Of a DNA stretch of 64,000 nucleotides, positions 30,898-40,853 are shown piece after piece (position 1 is the first letter of the stretch; every line of letters starts with the position of its first letter). Source of the stretch: Candidatus Zhuqueibacterota bacterium (GTDB lineage: Bacteria; Zhuqueibacterota; Zhuqueibacteria; Oceanimicrobiales; Oceanimicrobiaceae); the NCBI GenBank assembly GCA_029261995.1, contig JAJDAF010000039.1:124001-188000 (forward strand), written 5' to 3'. The position numbers and the translations under genes were made by a program. The notes under the pieces were generated by a model. The model was not told the DNA's origin. It did no database searches and saw only the letters and a program-made list of their open reading frames with translations.

Positions 30898-32814
30898 ATG
30901 GGAGACAAATCCAAACCGAACGACTCAAAGGGACAGGAGCAGGTCTACCAACCTAGTGATTCGATCGTCAAAAACGCTCATGTAGCAGACTATGACACGC
31001 TTTACAAGCGCTCCATTGAAGATCGGGAGGGCTTTTGGGCTGACGAAGCCGCCAAACTCGACTGGTACAAGAAGTGGGACAAAGTTCTGGACGCCAGCAA
31101 CAAGCCATTTTACAAATGGTTTACGGGGGGCAAAACCAACATCATTCAAAACGCCATTGACCGCCATCTGAAAACCTGGCGCAGAAATAAACTCGCGATC
31201 ATCTGGGAAGGGGAGCCCGGTGACGTCAGGACGTTCTCATACCATGCGCTCAACCGTGAGGTCTCCAAATTCGCCAACGTGTTGAAAAGCATGGGAGTTC
31301 GCAAGGGGGAAATCGTCACCATCTATATGCCGCAAATTCCGGAACTCGCGATCGCGATGCTGGCCTGCGCAAAAATTGGAGCCGCCCACAGTGTTGTCTA
31401 CGGAGGATTCAGCGTCGAAGCGCTTGCCGAGCGTATCCAGGATGCCAACAGCAGAGTGCTGGTGACCGCCGACGGAGGCTGGCGCCGCGGCAAGATTACC
31501 GACCTCAAAACGATCGCCAACGAGGCGATCGGGCGTTCGGCCACGATCGAAGTCTGTATCACCGTCAAACGCACGGGGCAGGATGTCTACATGGAGAACG
31601 ATCGGGATTTCTGGTACCATGAGTTGATGGGACTCCCAATTGCAGGCGCCAAATGCGAGACTGAGCAGATGGATGCTGAAGATATGCTTTTTATTCTCTA
31701 CACCTCAGGTACGACCGGACGGCCCAAGGGTGTCTTGCACACGCACGGCGGCTATTCCGTTTACACTGCAACCACCCATCGATACGTCTTTGACATTAAG
31801 GATGAGGATCGATGGTGGTGCGCGGCCGACCCGGGCTGGATTACAGGTCACAGCTACATTGTCTACGCTCCGCTTATCAACGGTTCGACGATCATGATGT
31901 ACGAAGGCGCTCCCAATCACCCCTACCCGAATCGATGGTGGCAAATGGTTGAAAAGTATGGTATTTCCATCCTTTACACCTCACCCACGGCCATTCGCGG
32001 CCTGATGCGCTTTGGAGACCAATGGCCGCAGAGGCACGACACCAGCAGCCTGAGGTTGCTGGGCTCAGTCGGCGAACCAATCAATCCCGAGGCATGGCGC
32101 TGGTATCACGAAATCATCGGCGAGGGCAGATGCCCAATCATGGATACTTGGTGGCAAACGGAAACCGGCGGCTTTGTCATCACGCCACTGCCGATCACGC
32201 CACTGAAGCCGGGTTCGGCGACCCTCCCCTTCTTCGGCCACGAAGTTGCGGTCGTGGATGACAACGGCAAGGATGTGCAGACCGGTGAAGAAGGCAAGCT
32301 GGTTCTCAAGGCTCCCTGGCCTGGCATGGCGCGCACCATCTTCGGCGACCCGGAGCGATACAAGGAAGTGTACTGGAAGGATTATGCGAAGCAAGGATGG
32401 TACAAAGCCGGCGATTCCGCGCGTATTGATGAAGATGGCTATGTCTGGATCATCGGTCGCATCGACGACGTCATCAAAGTCAGCGGCTACCGGCTTGGCA
32501 CAGCCGAAGTCGAGAGCGCCCTGGTGAGCCACGCGGATGTCTCGGAGGCCGCGACCATCGCACTGCCGCACGAGTTAAAAGGCAACGCCATCTACGCCTA
32601 CGCAATTCTGAGGACGGGTTTGCAGGGCAGTCCTGAATTGGAAGACGCAATCAAGAAACACGTGAGTCACGAACTCGGTCCGATTGCGCGACCGGAGTCG
32701 GTTACATTTGTGGAGTCCCTGCCAAAAACCCGTAGCGGTAAAATTATGCGGCGCGTACTCAAAGCGCGCGCTCTCGGTGTGGATGAAGGCGACTTGTCCA
32801 CTCTGGAAGAATAG
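30898..32814 (+). CDS. acs: Acetyl-CoA synthetase
   Basis: ATG 30898 has AAGGAGG ten bases upstream; the frame extends to 30817 but without a site. The 638-residue protein is a full-length AMP-forming acetyl-CoA synthetase. Visible are the ACS N-terminal domain (FWADEAAKLDWYKKW), the phosphate-binding loop YTSGTTGRPKG (near 266-276), the tryptophan-containing acetate pocket TWWQTETGGF and the C-terminal PKTRSGKIMRR with the catalytic lysine near 613, which is the usual site of control by acetylation. It makes acetyl-CoA from acetate, ATP and CoA in the cytoplasm. It is a single-gene unit with its own promoter and terminator. Confidence 0.96.
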   Translation: MGDKSKPNDSKGQEQVYQPSDSIVKNAHVADYDTLYKRSIEDREGFWADEAAKLDWYKKWDKVLDASNKPFYKWFTGGKTNIIQNAIDRHLKTWRRNKLAIIWEGEPGDVRTFSYHALNREVSKFANVLKSMGVRKGEIVTIYMPQIPELAIAMLACAKIGAAHSVVYGGFSVEALAERIQDANSRVLVTADGGWRRGKITDLKTIANEAIGRSATIEVCITVKRTGQDVYMENDRDFWYHELMGLPIAGAKCETEQMDAEDMLFILYTSGTTGRPKGVLHTHGGYSVYTATTHRYVFDIKDEDRWWCAADPGWITGHSYIVYAPLINGSTIMMYEGAPNHPYPNRWWQMVEKYGISILYTSPTAIRGLMRFGDQWPQRHDTSSLRLLGSVGEPINPEAWRWYHEIIGEGRCPIMDTWWQTETGGFVITPLPITPLKPGSATLPFFGHEVAVVDDNGKDVQTGEEGKLVLKAPWPGMARTIFGDPERYKEVYWKDYAKQGWYKAGDSARIDEDGYVWIIGRIDDVIKVSGYRLGTAEVESALVSHADVSEAATIALPHELKGNAIYAYAILRTGLQGSPELEDAIKKHVSHELGPIARPESVTFVESLPKTRSGKIMRRVLKARALGVDEGDLSTLEE

Positions 32815-32836
32815 CCACCCCAAGAACCCATCACGA

Positions 32837-32877
32837 GAAGCGCCCGCCCTGGCAACAAGGTGGGCGCTTCTTTGTTT
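32837..32877 (+). terminator. Rho-independent terminator of acs
   Basis: GAAGCGCCCGCC (32837-32848) pairs with GGTGGGCGCTTC (32859-32870) through 12 positions with one G-T wobble and a 10-base loop, followed by TTTGTTT. It lies 22 bases after the acs stop codon. Confidence 0.85.
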
Positions 32878-33412
32878 CGGCGCTGTGTAACACCACATTC
32901 CGGAAACACAGCCACATCGCTCGTGGGCGGAAAGTGCCTGGCCCTGCGCGCTCCGACAAGCACATGGCTTCACAATATGTGGCTTTTCACCTCCCATATC
33001 GATACCCGGACTCACCTTTCCCAAAATGAAACACCTTCGCTTACAGCCCCTATCTCAGCGGGCTCACCTCCCGTACAGGCGAAAATAACATCAAGCTAAA
33101 AACAGTTAAAATAGCATCTTAAAGCCAGGCTCTGTGTGCCGGAAGATGTGAACCAATTTGCATCAGTAACATGGCCCACGGACACCCGAAAACCCCTTTC
33201 TCCATGACACGCTCCAAAAAAAATCTTGCATTTTAGTAACAAAAAACTTAATTTTGAGACAACCTATACCCTTTCTCATCAACCAATCGTTCGACAAGCC
33301 TGACATGCTTGGCGCCGGCATGTGTACCGAATTTCGATTTTAGCGAGCGCGATTCATTTCAATTAATGCTGTATCTGAACATCAAGCTACTTTAAGGAAT
33401 GGAGGATCTGAC
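32878..33412. other. Non-coding gap before the first TonB-dependent receptor gene
   Basis: About 530 bases without a supportable gene. The last 200 bases are AT-rich and should contain the receptor promoter; TTGCAT at 33226-33231 with TAATTT 17 bases on is a weak candidate only. A GGAGG ribosome binding site for the receptor ends seven bases before its ATG. Confidence 0.4.
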
Positions 33413-36310
33413 ATGGTAGAAACTCGTTCAACCCGTCTGTTTTGGTGTCTGACTTTCGGTTTGCTTCTCTTCGCTTTTGCCGCGATGGCTTTTGCGCAGA
33501 CTGCAACCCTGACAGGAAAAGTCACGGACGCGGAAACCGGCGACGCGCTGCCCGGCGCCAATGTTGCTGTCACTTCTGGCACAGCTCAGACAGGCGCTGC
33601 AACATCTTCCGACGGGGCTTTCCAGGTTATGAACATCCGACCGGGCACTTACGTGGTTCGGGTGACTTATATCGGTTATGAAGCCTACTCCATGGCTGAG
33701 GTTCTGATGTCTGCCGGTGAGACAAAGACGATGGACGTCGCGCTCAACCCCACAGGCATTGAGGTCAACCCCATTTCTATTTCCGCTTCCAGAAGGCCCG
33801 AGAAGGTTCTGGATGCGCCCGCTTCAGTTACGGTGCTGGATGCACGTGAGATTTCTACGCGCCCAGTGTTGACAGCGGTTGAACATCTCAAAGCCACACC
33901 AGGTGTTGATATCGTTTCGACTGGTATGAACCAGGCCAACGTAGTCGTGCGAGGCTTCAACAACATCTTTTCGGGAGCCCTGATGTCCTTGGTGGACAAT
34001 CGCATTTCGCGAGTTCCCGGGCTGCGCGTTAATGCCTACAATTTTATTCCTACCGCAAACGAAGACATCGAACGGGTTGAGGTCGTGCTCGGTCCGGGTT
34101 CAGCACTTTACGGCCCCAATGCCTCAAGTGGCGTTTTCCACATCGTCACAAAATCACCCATAGGCTCTGAAGGCACCACAGTCAGCGTCGGCGGAGGAGA
34201 ACGAGATCTGTTCATGGGCTCGTTCAGGCATGCTGGCAGCACCAGCGAAAAGTTCGGCTACAAACTTTCCATGCAGTACTATCAGGCAAATGACTGGGAC
34301 ACGTGGGGTGCAGTTGATCCAAGGGACGAGGAAGCTGATGAAATACAACGAGTTCGCTCATCACCGGATGGCGACGTTCCAGTGGGTGGTCTCGTCTCAA
34401 ATGCTCGTGACTTCGACATCGAGAAGATCGCGGGTGATATCAGGTTCGACTTCCGCCCGAATGATGATTTTTCGGCAATTTTTTCAGGTGGATTCAACCA
34501 AGCCAATAGCACCGAACTCACAGGAATCGGAGCTGGGCAGGCAGTCGATTGGACTTACGGCTATGCGCAGGCGCGTTTCACCTATAAATCCTGGTTTGCA
34601 CAAACCTTTGTGAACTTCAGTGATGCCGGCGACACCTTTCTCTATCAATCCGGTCGATTCATCATCGACAAGTCAAAGCTCATTGTCGGCCAGCTCCAGG
34701 GAAGTTCTGACCTGGGAGATCGCCAACTCTTCACCTACGGCTTCGACGCGCTCCTGACCAGACCTGACACTGAGGGCACTGTCAATGGCAGAAACGAGGA
34801 CAGCGATAACATCGATGAGTTTGGCCTCTACCTGCAGTCGGAAACCGACCTGACCTCCAAGCTAAGATTTGTTGGAGCCATCCGGGCCGATAACCATAGC
34901 GAGCTGGAAGACTTGATCTTCTCCCCGCGTGCCGCTTTTGTCTTTAAGCCAAATGCGACTAACACGCTGAGATTTACCTACAACCGCGCCTTTAGCACAC
35001 CGACGGCTCTGAACCTGTCATTAGACCTCCTGCAGTCGCCAGATGCGTTTGGAACGGGCGCTGCCTTCAGTCCGGCTTTCGGATTTAGCCCGAGTTTCGA
35101 CGTCAGAGCTCAGGGTGTACCGCAGTCAGGCTTTAATTTCAGGACCGGTCCAAATGGGAATCCGATGTTTCGTTCGCCATTCGCGCCCGTTGCCGGACTG
35201 CAGACGTCTGACTTCATTCCTTTGAATGATCCCGGTTTCACAAACGTGATGTGGAGCGTCGGGAGTGGCGCCGTTTCAACTGCATTCGTCCCGCAGTACG
35301 TTGCCGGATTGATTGCAGGCGGACTACCGGCGGCGCAGGCCCAGGCGCTTGGCCAACAGTTGGTAAGCATTATACCGGCCGGAGTTTCTGGAGTCAATAA
35401 CGTCATGCGGACCCTGGACCCGGAAACACGAACCTTTTTCGAGGACAGTCCTTTTGACGTTGCACGGATGAAGGAACAGACAACGCAGACACTAGAGCTT
35501 GGTTACAAGGGTATTATTGGCGAAAAGCTCGTTGTGAGCGTTGATGGCTACTACACCCAAATCAAGGACTTCATCAGCCCACTGCTCATCGTGACGCCGA
35601 ACGTGTTTCTGGACCCAGCAACCTTGGCCGCATCGCTTGGCCCACAGTTCGGTGCTGCGCTCCTGAACCCTGCCAACGCCTTGCTCAACGCGACGCTGGT
35701 AGCTGCACTCGATGACCCGGCCAGTGGCGGAAACGGCGACGGTTCAGCCATTGAGGAATTGACAGCTCTTTACATAGCAGGTACTGCTCAAAACGGCGCG
35801 GCGTTTATTCCGTTTGGCACCGTCAGTCCGGAAGAAGCAACCGATCCAAACGCACTCATCGCAACCTATAGAAACTTCGGCGATGTCGATTTCTTTGGAC
35901 TGGATTTCAGCTTCTCATACTACGTCAACAGAAACTGGACTTTGGGCGGAAGTTATTCTTTCGTCAGCGAAGACCAGTTTGATAACCTGGATGGCATCGA
36001 TGATATCGCGCTGAACTCCTCAAAGCACAAAGTCGGAGCATCGCTCAAGTATCGCAACACCCAGGCTGGCTTCAGCAGTGACCTGAGATTGCGCTTCGTC
36101 GATAGCTTTCCTGTCATCTCGGCGGATTTCAAGGGCACATCGGATAGGTTTGCGGTATTGGATCTGAGCGCAAACTACAAACTACCGTTCTCGCCCAACA
36201 CCAATCTGAATCTCACGATTCAGAACCTGACCAACAACGAGCACACAGAGATAGTCGGGGCGCCGGAAATCGGCAGACTTGGGATGCTGCGTTTAACCCA
36301 AACCTTTTGA
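33413..36310 (+). CDS. TonB-dependent receptor with N-terminal carboxypeptidase-regulatory-like domain (copy 1)
   Basis: The 965-residue protein has a signal peptide ending AMAFAQ (about residue 29), a carboxypeptidase-regulatory-like domain (about 32-118: LTGKVTDAETGDALPGANV), a plug domain (about 125-255: PASVTVLDAREI, NVVVRGFNN, IERVEVVLGPGSALYG) and a 22-strand barrel ending in a terminal phenylalanine (LRLTQTF). It should import a large substrate across the outer membrane; the ligand is unknown. No SusD partner is adjacent. GGAGG lies seven bases upstream of the ATG. The gene is closely related to the next one, and a strong terminator separates them. Confidence 0.93.
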   Translation: MVETRSTRLFWCLTFGLLLFAFAAMAFAQTATLTGKVTDAETGDALPGANVAVTSGTAQTGAATSSDGAFQVMNIRPGTYVVRVTYIGYEAYSMAEVLMSAGETKTMDVALNPTGIEVNPISISASRRPEKVLDAPASVTVLDAREISTRPVLTAVEHLKATPGVDIVSTGMNQANVVVRGFNNIFSGALMSLVDNRISRVPGLRVNAYNFIPTANEDIERVEVVLGPGSALYGPNASSGVFHIVTKSPIGSEGTTVSVGGGERDLFMGSFRHAGSTSEKFGYKLSMQYYQANDWDTWGAVDPRDEEADEIQRVRSSPDGDVPVGGLVSNARDFDIEKIAGDIRFDFRPNDDFSAIFSGGFNQANSTELTGIGAGQAVDWTYGYAQARFTYKSWFAQTFVNFSDAGDTFLYQSGRFIIDKSKLIVGQLQGSSDLGDRQLFTYGFDALLTRPDTEGTVNGRNEDSDNIDEFGLYLQSETDLTSKLRFVGAIRADNHSELEDLIFSPRAAFVFKPNATNTLRFTYNRAFSTPTALNLSLDLLQSPDAFGTGAAFSPAFGFSPSFDVRAQGVPQSGFNFRTGPNGNPMFRSPFAPVAGLQTSDFIPLNDPGFTNVMWSVGSGAVSTAFVPQYVAGLIAGGLPAAQAQALGQQLVSIIPAGVSGVNNVMRTLDPETRTFFEDSPFDVARMKEQTTQTLELGYKGIIGEKLVVSVDGYYTQIKDFISPLLIVTPNVFLDPATLAASLGPQFGAALLNPANALLNATLVAALDDPASGGNGDGSAIEELTALYIAGTAQNGAAFIPFGTVSPEEATDPNALIATYRNFGDVDFFGLDFSFSYYVNRNWTLGGSYSFVSEDQFDNLDGIDDIALNSSKHKVGASLKYRNTQAGFSSDLRLRFVDSFPVISADFKGTSDRFAVLDLSANYKLPFSPNTNLNLTIQNLTNNEHTEIVGAPEIGRLGMLRLTQTF

Positions 36311-36347
36311 TCAGGGCGATGGCCGAATTGAAAATTTGATGGCCAAA

Positions 36348-36386
36348 GGACTCTCGACACACACATGTTGAGAGTCCTTTTTTTTT
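36348..36386 (+). terminator. Rho-independent terminator after the first receptor gene
   Basis: GGACTCTCGACA (36348-36359) pairs with TGTTGAGAGTCC (36366-36377) with one wobble pair, followed by nine T residues (36378-36386). It lies 38 bases after the stop, so the second receptor gene, which starts 35 bases further on, depends on read-through or a promoter inside the terminator region. Confidence 0.92.
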
Positions 36387-36420
36387 GCCAATCCAGGAGT
36401 AACCAAAGGAGAGGTTTCTA

Positions 36421-39177
36421 GTGAAGCGACTCATGCTTTCCCTGCTCTTCGTAAGCCTCATTTCGCAAAATGTGGCAGCGCAGTCATCGGTGCTGCAAGG
36501 ACGGGTGACGGATGCGGAGACCGGTCACCCCCTACCCGGAGCGAACGTGGTCGTGACGGCAGTGGAGACGAGAACCGGCGCCGCGACGAACCTGGACGGC
36601 GACTTCAGAGTGCCAAACCTGCCATTCGGTAACTATTCGGTGGAAGTCAGTTTTATCGGGTATGCTACCGGCAGAAAAAGACTCGAGTTGTCGTCCGATG
36701 TGGCTGTGATTCTTAACTTCGCCTTGAAGCCGGTCAGCATTACCCTGAACCCGGTTTCCATTTCAGCGTCCAAACGGCCGGAAAAGACACTTAACTCGCC
36801 GGCTTCCATATCCGTTATCGAGCCCAGGGAAATCGCGCTGGACGTGGCGCCTTCATCGGCAGCCATCTTGCGCAACACGACCGGTGTCGATATGGCAACC
36901 ACCGGCATCGATCGCAATGAAATCGTCCTGCGCGGCTTCAACAATGCATTCTCTGGCTCCGCTTACATTCTCACCGACTACCGCCGGGCAGCCGTGCCAT
37001 CGCTCGATGTCAACCTGCACTCCATCATGCCGAACATGGCATTGGACCTGGAGAGAGTCGAAGTCGTGCGTGGACCCGGTTCTGCTCTTTACGGCGCCGG
37101 GGTTGATGCCGGCGTGATTCACTATCTCACCAAGAATCCATTTGACCATCCTGGAACGGCGGTCTCTTTCGGCGGCGGGGAACGTTCGAGTGTGTCCGGC
37201 AGCTTCAGGCACGCCGGTGTACTTGGGCCAAGGTTTGGTTACAAACTGACCGGCCAATTCGCGCAGGCAGACGATTGGGTGCTCAGCCCAAACGATTCTC
37301 TCGATGCCGAACAACTACAGAGCGACCAGGAAGGCCTCACAAGAAATAATGACTACAAGAAGCTCAACGTCAATGGGCTGGTGCAATACAAGTGGAGTGA
37401 TGTCACGACCCTAAGTCTGAACGGCGGCTTCTCCACGTTGGACGCGACAGTGCTCTCCGGCATTGGCACCGTGCAGGCAGATGATTTTGGCTACACCTAC
37501 GCGCAGATGCGTTTGCGTTCCGGAGGATTCTTTGCCCAGGCATACGTTAACAGGAATAGCGCCGGAGAATCCTTCGTGTACGGCACCGGAGACAGGATCA
37601 TTGACAAGTCATCGCTGTTCAGCGCGCAGACGCAATACGATACTGACTTCAGCGGCGGAAGACATCGAGTGACCTTTGGCGCCGACTACGACCGTACGAA
37701 CCCGGTGACAGAGGCATCGATCTTCGGAATCTTCGAAGACGAAGACCTGATTTCAGAATTTGGACTGTACGCGCAATCCCTGACCGAAATCACCCCAAAG
37801 CTCGACCTGACGCTCGCTGTGCGCGGCGATCTCAACAACATCGAATCCGGACTGCAGATTTCCCCAAGGGCAGCGCTGGTCTTCAAAGCAACGCCCAAGC
37901 ACAGTTTCAGAGCCACCTACAATCGTGCCTACGACCTGCCGGCAGCCAATTCGCTCTTTTTGGACATCGTGGCCCAGGTGGACACGCTTGGCGATGGCAT
38001 GCTGCTCACGCAACGCGGCCTGGGTTCCGTAGACGGACACACATTTGACTCAGCCAGAGCTGGAGGCGGCATAACCGCATCGGCCTTGTTACCAGTGGAA
38101 GGAGTGTGGGGCCAACCCCTGCATTACAGCGGGATTGGCGTTCCGGAACGCAATGTCGCCTGGGGAGATGTGTATCAAGCCATTTTTAACAACCTGAGTA
38201 GCATTCCAACCGATGAGATACAGAGACTGCTTGCAGAGAATCAAGTAGAGCTAAGCGAAGAGAATATCGAGGTGCTGCTTGGCCTGCTCAGTCCAAGCCG
38301 AACCGTGCTGCGCGACTCCGCGCAAACCCAGATCAATTTCGCTCCCATCGATATTGAGCCGCTCAAATCAACCATCACACATGGTTTCGAGGTCGGCTAC
38401 AAGGGTTTGATTGGCGAGAAACTTCTGTTTGCCGCGGATGCCTACTACATGATTAAGAAGAATTTTGTAAGCGGTGCGACTCAAGTAACACCGCAAGCTG
38501 TCTACACCGATTTCGTTGGCGGGTTTCAACCGGCGATGGCGGATGCGATCAGGCGGAACTTCTTTTTGAATCTGGCGTTGGGTCAGTTCGACGTCCCGGC
38601 AGACACGGTCGCGGCCCTCCTTGCCGAAATCGCGGCAGCCGGCGGCATTGAAGAGCTGGGAGTCGGCGTGGTCCAAACCGATCAGGTGCAGGTGCCAGGT
38701 CAAATCGTCGGGGCTTTTAGAAATTTCGGCACGGTCGATTTCTGGGGGCTGGACCTTACCCTGCAATATCTGGCCACAGACAACCTGAGTCTGTTTGCCA
38801 ACGCCTCTCTCGTCAGCGATGATTTCTTTGACGACAATGAACTGGAGGAGCCTGGAACAGGATTAAACGTAGCGCTGAACGCAACCGGACTCAAATGGAA
38901 AGCCGGGTTTTCCTATTCTGTCCCCAAAGGCATCTCTCTGAATTCGTCGATTCGATTCACCAAGGGTTTCCCCGTTCTGTCAGGGCCCTATGTCGGAAAC
39001 GTGGAAGACTACTTCTTGTGGGACCTTGGCGCGGGTTACGATTTCGGCAAGTTTGCGCGCGATCTCCGTCTCGATGTGATGGTCCAAAACCTCCTGAACG
39101 ACGAACACCGCGAGTTCATCGGGGCCCCGCGCATTGGACGGTTAGCACTTGCGAGGCTGAGCTACTCACTGCCGTAG
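36421..39177 (+). CDS. TonB-dependent receptor with N-terminal carboxypeptidase-regulatory-like domain (copy 2)
   Basis: The start is GTG 36421 with AAAGGAGAGG six bases upstream. The 918-residue protein has a signal peptide ending NVAAQ (about residue 21), a carboxypeptidase-regulatory-like domain (about 24-110: LQGRVTDAETGHPLPGANV), a plug (about 118-245: PASISVIEPREIALD, EIVLRGFNN, LERVEVVRGPGSALYG) and a barrel. It is paralogous to the preceding gene along its length (both have GSFRHAG, FGYKL, GYKGLIGEKL or GYKGIIGEKL), and the two differ mainly in long loops of the barrel. Substrate unknown; tandem duplication with loop divergence suggests related but different ligands. Confidence 0.93.
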   Translation: MKRLMLSLLFVSLISQNVAAQSSVLQGRVTDAETGHPLPGANVVVTAVETRTGAATNLDGDFRVPNLPFGNYSVEVSFIGYATGRKRLELSSDVAVILNFALKPVSITLNPVSISASKRPEKTLNSPASISVIEPREIALDVAPSSAAILRNTTGVDMATTGIDRNEIVLRGFNNAFSGSAYILTDYRRAAVPSLDVNLHSIMPNMALDLERVEVVRGPGSALYGAGVDAGVIHYLTKNPFDHPGTAVSFGGGERSSVSGSFRHAGVLGPRFGYKLTGQFAQADDWVLSPNDSLDAEQLQSDQEGLTRNNDYKKLNVNGLVQYKWSDVTTLSLNGGFSTLDATVLSGIGTVQADDFGYTYAQMRLRSGGFFAQAYVNRNSAGESFVYGTGDRIIDKSSLFSAQTQYDTDFSGGRHRVTFGADYDRTNPVTEASIFGIFEDEDLISEFGLYAQSLTEITPKLDLTLAVRGDLNNIESGLQISPRAALVFKATPKHSFRATYNRAYDLPAANSLFLDIVAQVDTLGDGMLLTQRGLGSVDGHTFDSARAGGGITASALLPVEGVWGQPLHYSGIGVPERNVAWGDVYQAIFNNLSSIPTDEIQRLLAENQVELSEENIEVLLGLLSPSRTVLRDSAQTQINFAPIDIEPLKSTITHGFEVGYKGLIGEKLLFAADAYYMIKKNFVSGATQVTPQAVYTDFVGGFQPAMADAIRRNFFLNLALGQFDVPADTVAALLAEIAAAGGIEELGVGVVQTDQVQVPGQIVGAFRNFGTVDFWGLDLTLQYLATDNLSLFANASLVSDDFFDDNELEEPGTGLNVALNATGLKWKAGFSYSVPKGISLNSSIRFTKGFPVLSGPYVGNVEDYFLWDLGAGYDFGKFARDLRLDVMVQNLLNDEHREFIGAPRIGRLALARLSYSLP

Positions 39178-39200
39178 ACTGTCGCCTGATTCTCTGAATA

Positions 39201-39237
39201 AAAAAATCCCGGCTCATGATTTGAGTCGGGATTTTTT
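39201..39237. terminator. Bidirectional terminator between convergent genes
   Basis: AAAAAATCCCGGCTCA (39201-39216) pairs with the inverted copy at 39222-39237 with one wobble. The A run on one side and T run on the other allow it to work for both the receptor gene and the convergent carboxypeptidase gene. Confidence 0.9.
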
Positions 39238-39286
39238 ATTGTCCAAAGACGGCGATATGACAATTCCTTCATCGCCCTGGCTTGAA

Positions 39287-40306
39287 CTACAAAGTGCTGC
39301 TCATCCTCCGGTCAGCACTCTGTGTCCATTCAATCAAGAACAACGCCGCGGGCAGATTCTCCTCAAATGTAGGTTGAATCTCAGAATCCGGCAGCACAAA
39401 GCCCGGGTTGGATGACCTCGGTCTCAACTCCACCGTAAACGAAGGTGCTCTGGTTTCGCCGTACAGCCAGTCCGTAGCATCACCGCTTGCAAGATACAAA
39501 TCCGAGCTTTGTTCGGGCGTGTAGCGTTGGCTGTGCACGTTGAAAATGCTGTCGGCCATGGTTCTGGCAAGCTGGCTGAGCAAAGCCTGGTCCGGAGCAG
39601 GAGCACTTGTGTGGCCCCATGGAAACAGAACCAACTGCGAATAGTTGTGATAGGAAAGCAGCGCCACAAATTGATGTTGTGCCGCGAGGTTGCGAATCGC
39701 CGCTGTTTCAGGCTCAGAGAATGCGACGGGTCCGCGGTAAATGTCGCTGAACGTTTCTCCGCTCGAGCCTGGTCCTCCCCATTTATGGCCGTAGTTACGA
39801 TTCAGATCGACGCCAAATGAGCCATCGCCATTGTTGCGGCGATTCTTGCGCCAGAGGCGGTTCGAGATCACCGAGTACTGGTGGCCGTCCGGATTGAGCA
39901 GAGGCACGATCCAAATTTCTCCGCTATCGACCATGTTTTTCACTGCGCTATCGGTCTGATAATTCTGCAGCAGATGTTTCGCAAGCAGGAACGGTACATC
40001 GACCGAAATCCACTCCCGTGAATGGTGGCCGCCCACAAACAAAACCGCAGCTTCATCCTCCTCTTGCGCAACATTGTCGCTGATTTTGAGCGCCCAGATG
40101 GTGCGTTCCTCAACCGACTCACCGATCGCCATGACTTTCGCAATGGCCGGAAATTGCGTCTGCAATTCCTGCAACTCCGTCGATATTTCAGCATAAGTAT
40201 GATAAATACCTGCATCCGGCGGCCCAGGCGCGGGAGTTGAACAAGTCCCCGCAAGCAAAAGCGGTAAAGCCAGCAGCAAGCCGAAAAATATTCTGAGATT
40301 CGTCAC
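39287..40306 (-). CDS. Secreted M14-family zinc carboxypeptidase
   Basis: I choose GTG 40306 because GGAGAG lies four bases upstream and a signal sequence follows; the longer frame overlaps the upstream gene. The 339-residue protein has a hydrophobic signal (LRIFFGLLLALPLLLAG) with a cysteine at 22 that only loosely fits a lipobox. The mature domain is a carboxypeptidase A fold: zinc ligands H95, E98 (HSRE) and H220 (SYHNYS), substrate-binding residues in VDLNRNY (N169, R170) and the catalytic E293 (TVELRP). It has no propeptide of its own. It removes C-terminal amino acids from peptides in the periplasm or outside. Upstream by 46 bases is a lipoprotein that looks like detached M14 propeptide repeats. 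Confidence 0.9.
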   Translation of the reverse strand: MTNLRIFFGLLLALPLLLAGTCSTPAPGPPDAGIYHTYAEISTELQELQTQFPAIAKVMAIGESVEERTIWALKISDNVAQEEDEAAVLFVGGHHSREWISVDVPFLLAKHLLQNYQTDSAVKNMVDSGEIWIVPLLNPDGHQYSVISNRLWRKNRRNNGDGSFGVDLNRNYGHKWGGPGSSGETFSDIYRGPVAFSEPETAAIRNLAAQHQFVALLSYHNYSQLVLFPWGHTSAPAPDQALLSQLARTMADSIFNVHSQRYTPEQSSDLYLASGDATDWLYGETRAPSFTVELRPRSSNPGFVLPDSEIQPTFEENLPAALFLIEWTQSADRRMSSTL

Positions 40307-40352
40307 GGTACTCTCCTTGAGTTGGTGGTAGATAGGCGGTGTTCGAATTTGT

Positions 40353-40853
40353 CTACTTCTTTGCAGCCTGCTTCTCGACGGTATCAAGGATATTCTTCTC
40401 GACCACTGTGACCTCAAAACCTTGATTGCGAAGCTCACGGATGTACTTATCAAAAGCCTGCGCCAGGACCGCATCTTCTTTGACCTCCCAAATATCGACG
40501 CCGGTACTGGCGATGGTGGTGGCCTGACCGCGGTCCGTTATCGCGACACTGATAAGGCGCCGGATCAGATCATCCTCAGAAGCCGGAGATACCTGCAGAC
40601 CTGCCTGACTTATCCCGGTCAAAGCATCAGTTGAGATGCGTGCGATAACATGGTCAGCTTCGACCACCAGCACATCAACGCCGGCGTCGATAAGACTGTC
40701 AGCCTGCTCAGAACCCCGAATCGCGATGCGCTGAATTTGCGGTATCGAAGGGTCCCGTTGCACTTGCTGGGCGCTGCCCGGCTTCTCCGTGCGCTGACAT
40801 GACGGCAATATGAACAATCCAGTCAGCAAGAATAACAGCATCGTTTTGCGCAT
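40353..40853 (-). CDS. Lipoprotein with two M14-propeptide-like repeats
   Basis: The 166-residue product has a lipoprotein signal with lipobox LPSC (Cys19). The mature part contains two similar units of about 50 residues: ADSLIDAGVDVLVVEADHV with ALTGISQAGLQVS, and ATTIASTGVDIWEVKEDAV with RELRNQGFEVTV. This alternation (small helix, GVDVW strand, acidic turn, second helix, aGFxV strand) is the pattern of the propeptide in bacterial M14 carboxypeptidases. It lies 46 bases upstream of a propeptide-less M14 gene on the same strand. It could act in trans as folding aid or inhibitor (inference). No named family is assigned. Confidence 0.62.
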   Translation of the reverse strand: MRKTMLLFLLTGLFILPSCQRTEKPGSAQQVQRDPSIPQIQRIAIRGSEQADSLIDAGVDVLVVEADHVIARISTDALTGISQAGLQVSPASEDDLIRRLISVAITDRGQATTIASTGVDIWEVKEDAVLAQAFDKYIRELRNQGFEVTVVEKNILDTVEKQAAKK

